Notes under the pieces: generated by a model
The model's input: only the letters and a program-made list of their open reading frames with translations
Told to the model about the DNA's origin: nothing
Database searches by the model: none
In this document: positions 62,486 through 64,000 of the stretch, in pieces
Numbering within the stretch: position 1 is the first letter of the stretch
Layout of the letters: every line of letters starts with the position of its first letter
Origin: an uncultured Lachnospiraceae bacterium
GTDB lineage: Bacteria > Bacillota > Clostridia > Lachnospirales > Lachnospiraceae
Assembly (NCBI GenBank): GCA_910584945.1
Contig: CAJUDY010000002.1
Location: 119,047-183,046 of the forward strand
Direction of reading: 5' to 3'
DNA: 64,000 nucleotides
Program-made: the position numbers and the translations under genes

Positions 62486-63172
62486 ATGGACTGGTATCCG
62501 CTTTATAATTCTTTGCGGATCGCGCTGATCTCCAGCGTGATTGTGTTTTTTACGGGTATCTGCGCGGCCTACTATATCGCCAGACTGCATCCGGTCCTGA
62601 AAGGATTTCTGGATGTGGTGCTGACGCTGCCGCTGGTGCTGCCGCCCACGGTGGTGGGGTATTTTCTGCTGGTGCTTTTAGGGCCCAGGCGGCCTTTCGG
62701 CGCGTGGTTTCTGGAGCTCTTTGGTACCAGGCTGGTGATGACCTGGTATTCGGGGATCTTTGCGGCGTCCGTCGTGGCGTTTCCGCTGATGTACCGGACG
62801 GCGAGGGGCGCGTTCGAGAGTTTTGACGAGACCCTTTCCGACGCGGGAAAGACCCTGGGCCTTGGCAATGTCTATATTTTCTGGCGCATCCGCATGCCGG
62901 CGTGCCGTCAGGGGATTCTGGCCGGGGCGGTGCTGGCTTTTGCCAGGGCGCTGGGAGAATACGGCGCCACCAGCATGATCGCCGGGTATACGCCGGGAAA
63001 GACGGCGACGATCTCCACCACGGTCTATCAGTTCTGGAGGACGGACAACGACGCGCTGGCCTTTCGCTGGGTGCTGGTCAATGTGGCGATCTCAGCGGTG
63101 GTTCTTCTGGTGGTGAACCTGCTGGAACGGAGAGAACGCACCCGGGCGGGACATGCCCGACGGTCGTTCTGA
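62486..63172 (+). CDS. modB: Molybdate ABC transporter permease
   Basis: 228 aa, five or six transmembrane helices (about 8-30, 45-70, 85-110, 135-160, 195-215). The EAA-loop-type cytoplasmic motif LGLGNVYIFWRIRMPACRQG and the upstream LVLPPTVVGYFLLVLLGPRRP are typical of ModB. ATG 62486 has GGGGGAAG; the ATG at 62474 lies inside that site, so 62486 is chosen. It follows modA after 53 bases and overlaps no gene. Confidence 0.93.
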   Translation: MDWYPLYNSLRIALISSVIVFFTGICAAYYIARLHPVLKGFLDVVLTLPLVLPPTVVGYFLLVLLGPRRPFGAWFLELFGTRLVMTWYSGIFAASVVAFPLMYRTARGAFESFDETLSDAGKTLGLGNVYIFWRIRMPACRQGILAGAVLAFARALGEYGATSMIAGYTPGKTATISTTVYQFWRTDNDALAFRWVLVNVAISAVVLLVVNLLERRERTRAGHARRSF

Positions 63173-63193
63173 CAGGCGTAAGGAGGGGTTTCG

Positions 63194-64000
63194 ATGGCAC
63201 TGAAGGTGGATATTAAGAAAAAACTGGGAAACTTTGTGCTGCGGGCGGCTTTTACGGCGGATCAGGGGGTGACCGGGATTCTGGGCGCCTCCGGCTGTGG
63301 AAAGAGCATGACCCTTCGCTGCATTGCGGGGATCGTAAATCCGGATGAGGGCAGGATCGAACTGGATGGGACGGTGTTCTTTGACTCGGACAAAAAGATT
63401 AACCTGAAGCCGCAGAAAAGGCAGGTGGGACTATTGTTCCAGAATTATGCGCTGTTCCCCAATATGACGGTGCGGCAGAATCTGCTGGCCGGCCTAAGGG
63501 CCCGGGAGAAGGACAGAGAAAAGGCGGATCTTCTGGTGGGGGAGATGATCCGCCGGTTTTCTCTGGAAGGACTGGAAGGGCACCGTCCCGCTCAGCTCTC
63601 CGGCGGGCAGCAGCAGCGGGCGGCGCTTTCCAGGATTCTTCTGTCCAGGCCCCGGATGCTGATGCTGGATGAGCCGTTTTCTGCGCTGGACGGATATCTG
63701 AAGTGGAATCTGGAGCTGGAGCTTACGGAGGTGTTGAAGGAATACGGGTGCAGCACGCTCTTTGTCTCTCACAGCCGGGATGAGATCTATCGGATCTGCG
63801 ATCAGGTCTGCGTGATGGATCGCGGGACGTCCGGACCGGTGATCCCGGTGAAGCAGCTTTTTGAGGCGCCGGTGTCGAAAGCGGCGGCGCTTCTATCTGG
63901 TTGCAAGAATTATTCCCGCGCCCGTCCGGCGGGAGAGAAGAGGGTCCGGGCGGAAGACTGGGGCGTGACGTTCACTTATGAGGGAGAGGCGCCAGAGGAC
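63194..64000 (+). CDS. modC: Molybdate ABC transporter ATP-binding protein (3' end outside window)
   Basis: First 269 codons of ModC. Walker A is GASGCGKSMT (Pro usually replaces the Ala), Q-loop LLFQNYALFPNMT, signature LSGGQQQRAALSRIL, Walker B RMLMLDEPFSALD and switch His in FVSHSRDE are all intact. The C-terminal regulatory part (around 230 onwards; VIPVKQLFEAPVSKAAALLSG) begins. AAGGAGGGG precedes the ATG. The reading frame runs off the window edge. Confidence 0.94.
   Translation, partial: MALKVDIKKKLGNFVLRAAFTADQGVTGILGASGCGKSMTLRCIAGIVNPDEGRIELDGTVFFDSDKKINLKPQKRQVGLLFQNYALFPNMTVRQNLLAGLRAREKDREKADLLVGEMIRRFSLEGLEGHRPAQLSGGQQQRAALSRILLSRPRMLMLDEPFSALDGYLKWNLELELTEVLKEYGCSTLFVSHSRDEIYRICDQVCVMDRGTSGPVIPVKQLFEAPVSKAAALLSGCKNYSRARPAGEKRVRAEDWGVTFTYEGEAPED

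Overview
The window looks like chromosomal DNA of an anaerobic Gram-positive Clostridia member, most likely Lachnospiraceae. The pointers are a CodY regulator, a CIRCE/HrcA-type groESL operon, a glgC-glgD pair, oxygen-sensitive NrdD, AUG/GUG/UUG starts with strong AGGAGG sites, ECF sigma/RsiV-type pairs and a molybdenum aldehyde oxidoreductase locus of the kind found in clostridia and sulfate reducers. Coding density is high. No tRNA, rRNA, CRISPR array, insertion sequence or prophage is visible, and no gene-free stretch exceeds 300 bases. Family names given here come from recognising the translated proteins; no database was searched.

Layout. (1) 1-9.1 kb is housekeeping: the 3' part of topA, codY, groES-groEL, guaB, pyk and an aromatic-acid-exporter-like membrane protein. 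An unexplained 139-nt palindromic element lies between guaB and pyk. (2) 9.1-12.8 kb holds a secreted fibronectin-III-like protein whose promoter spacer contains a run of ten G, then an O-antigen-ligase-like membrane protein and a small unknown gene. (3) 12.9-17.8 kb holds asnS, a His-tailed CsoR-type metal sensor, nrdD and a divergent lipoprotein. (4) 18.0-31.6 kb is a complete tellurite/TerD-type stress island: two phosphoribosyltransferase-type proteins, a CitE-like lyase on the opposite strand, a YceG half fused to an HtrA-like serine protease, full-length YceG, TelA, three TerD paralogues, a calcium P-type ATPase and a HAD phosphatase. (5) 31.6-36.1 kb is glycogen metabolism (glgX, glgC, glgD). 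(6) 36.2-41.1 kb is a type IIA topoisomerase pair and a HAD hydrolase. (7) 41.2-45.2 kb has two tandem ECF sigma/anti-sigma pairs and a DUF4349 lipoprotein. (8) 46.1-64.0 kb is a molybdenum island.

The molybdenum island is the most coherent system. A Mop-type aldehyde oxidoreductase is followed, after an internal promoter and terminator-like hairpin, by nine tightly overlapping genes: a large Fe-S/CCG-domain protein, a zinc-ribbon-like redox protein, a methyltransferase, a C-GCAxxG-C-C protein, an NTP-transferase/HD fusion, a cysteine desulfurase, a 97-aa unknown, a radical-SAM protein carrying six CCCG repeats, and an AMP-dependent CoA ligase. Then come a ModE-type HTH protein, moaA (opposite strand), a MoeA-like protein, an NTP-transferase/ModE-HTH fusion and modABC behind a recognisable ModE-type operator. 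Together they would import molybdate, build and probably nucleotidylate and sulfurate the cofactor, and mature or serve the oxidoreductase. The exact product of the radical-SAM/CoA-ligase/methyltransferase part is unknown.

Other signals worth following: a probable phase-variable promoter (9.19 kb), a dispersed hairpin present three times with wobble-compensated stems (36.2, 41.1 and 57.96 kb), and the protease-fused YceG.
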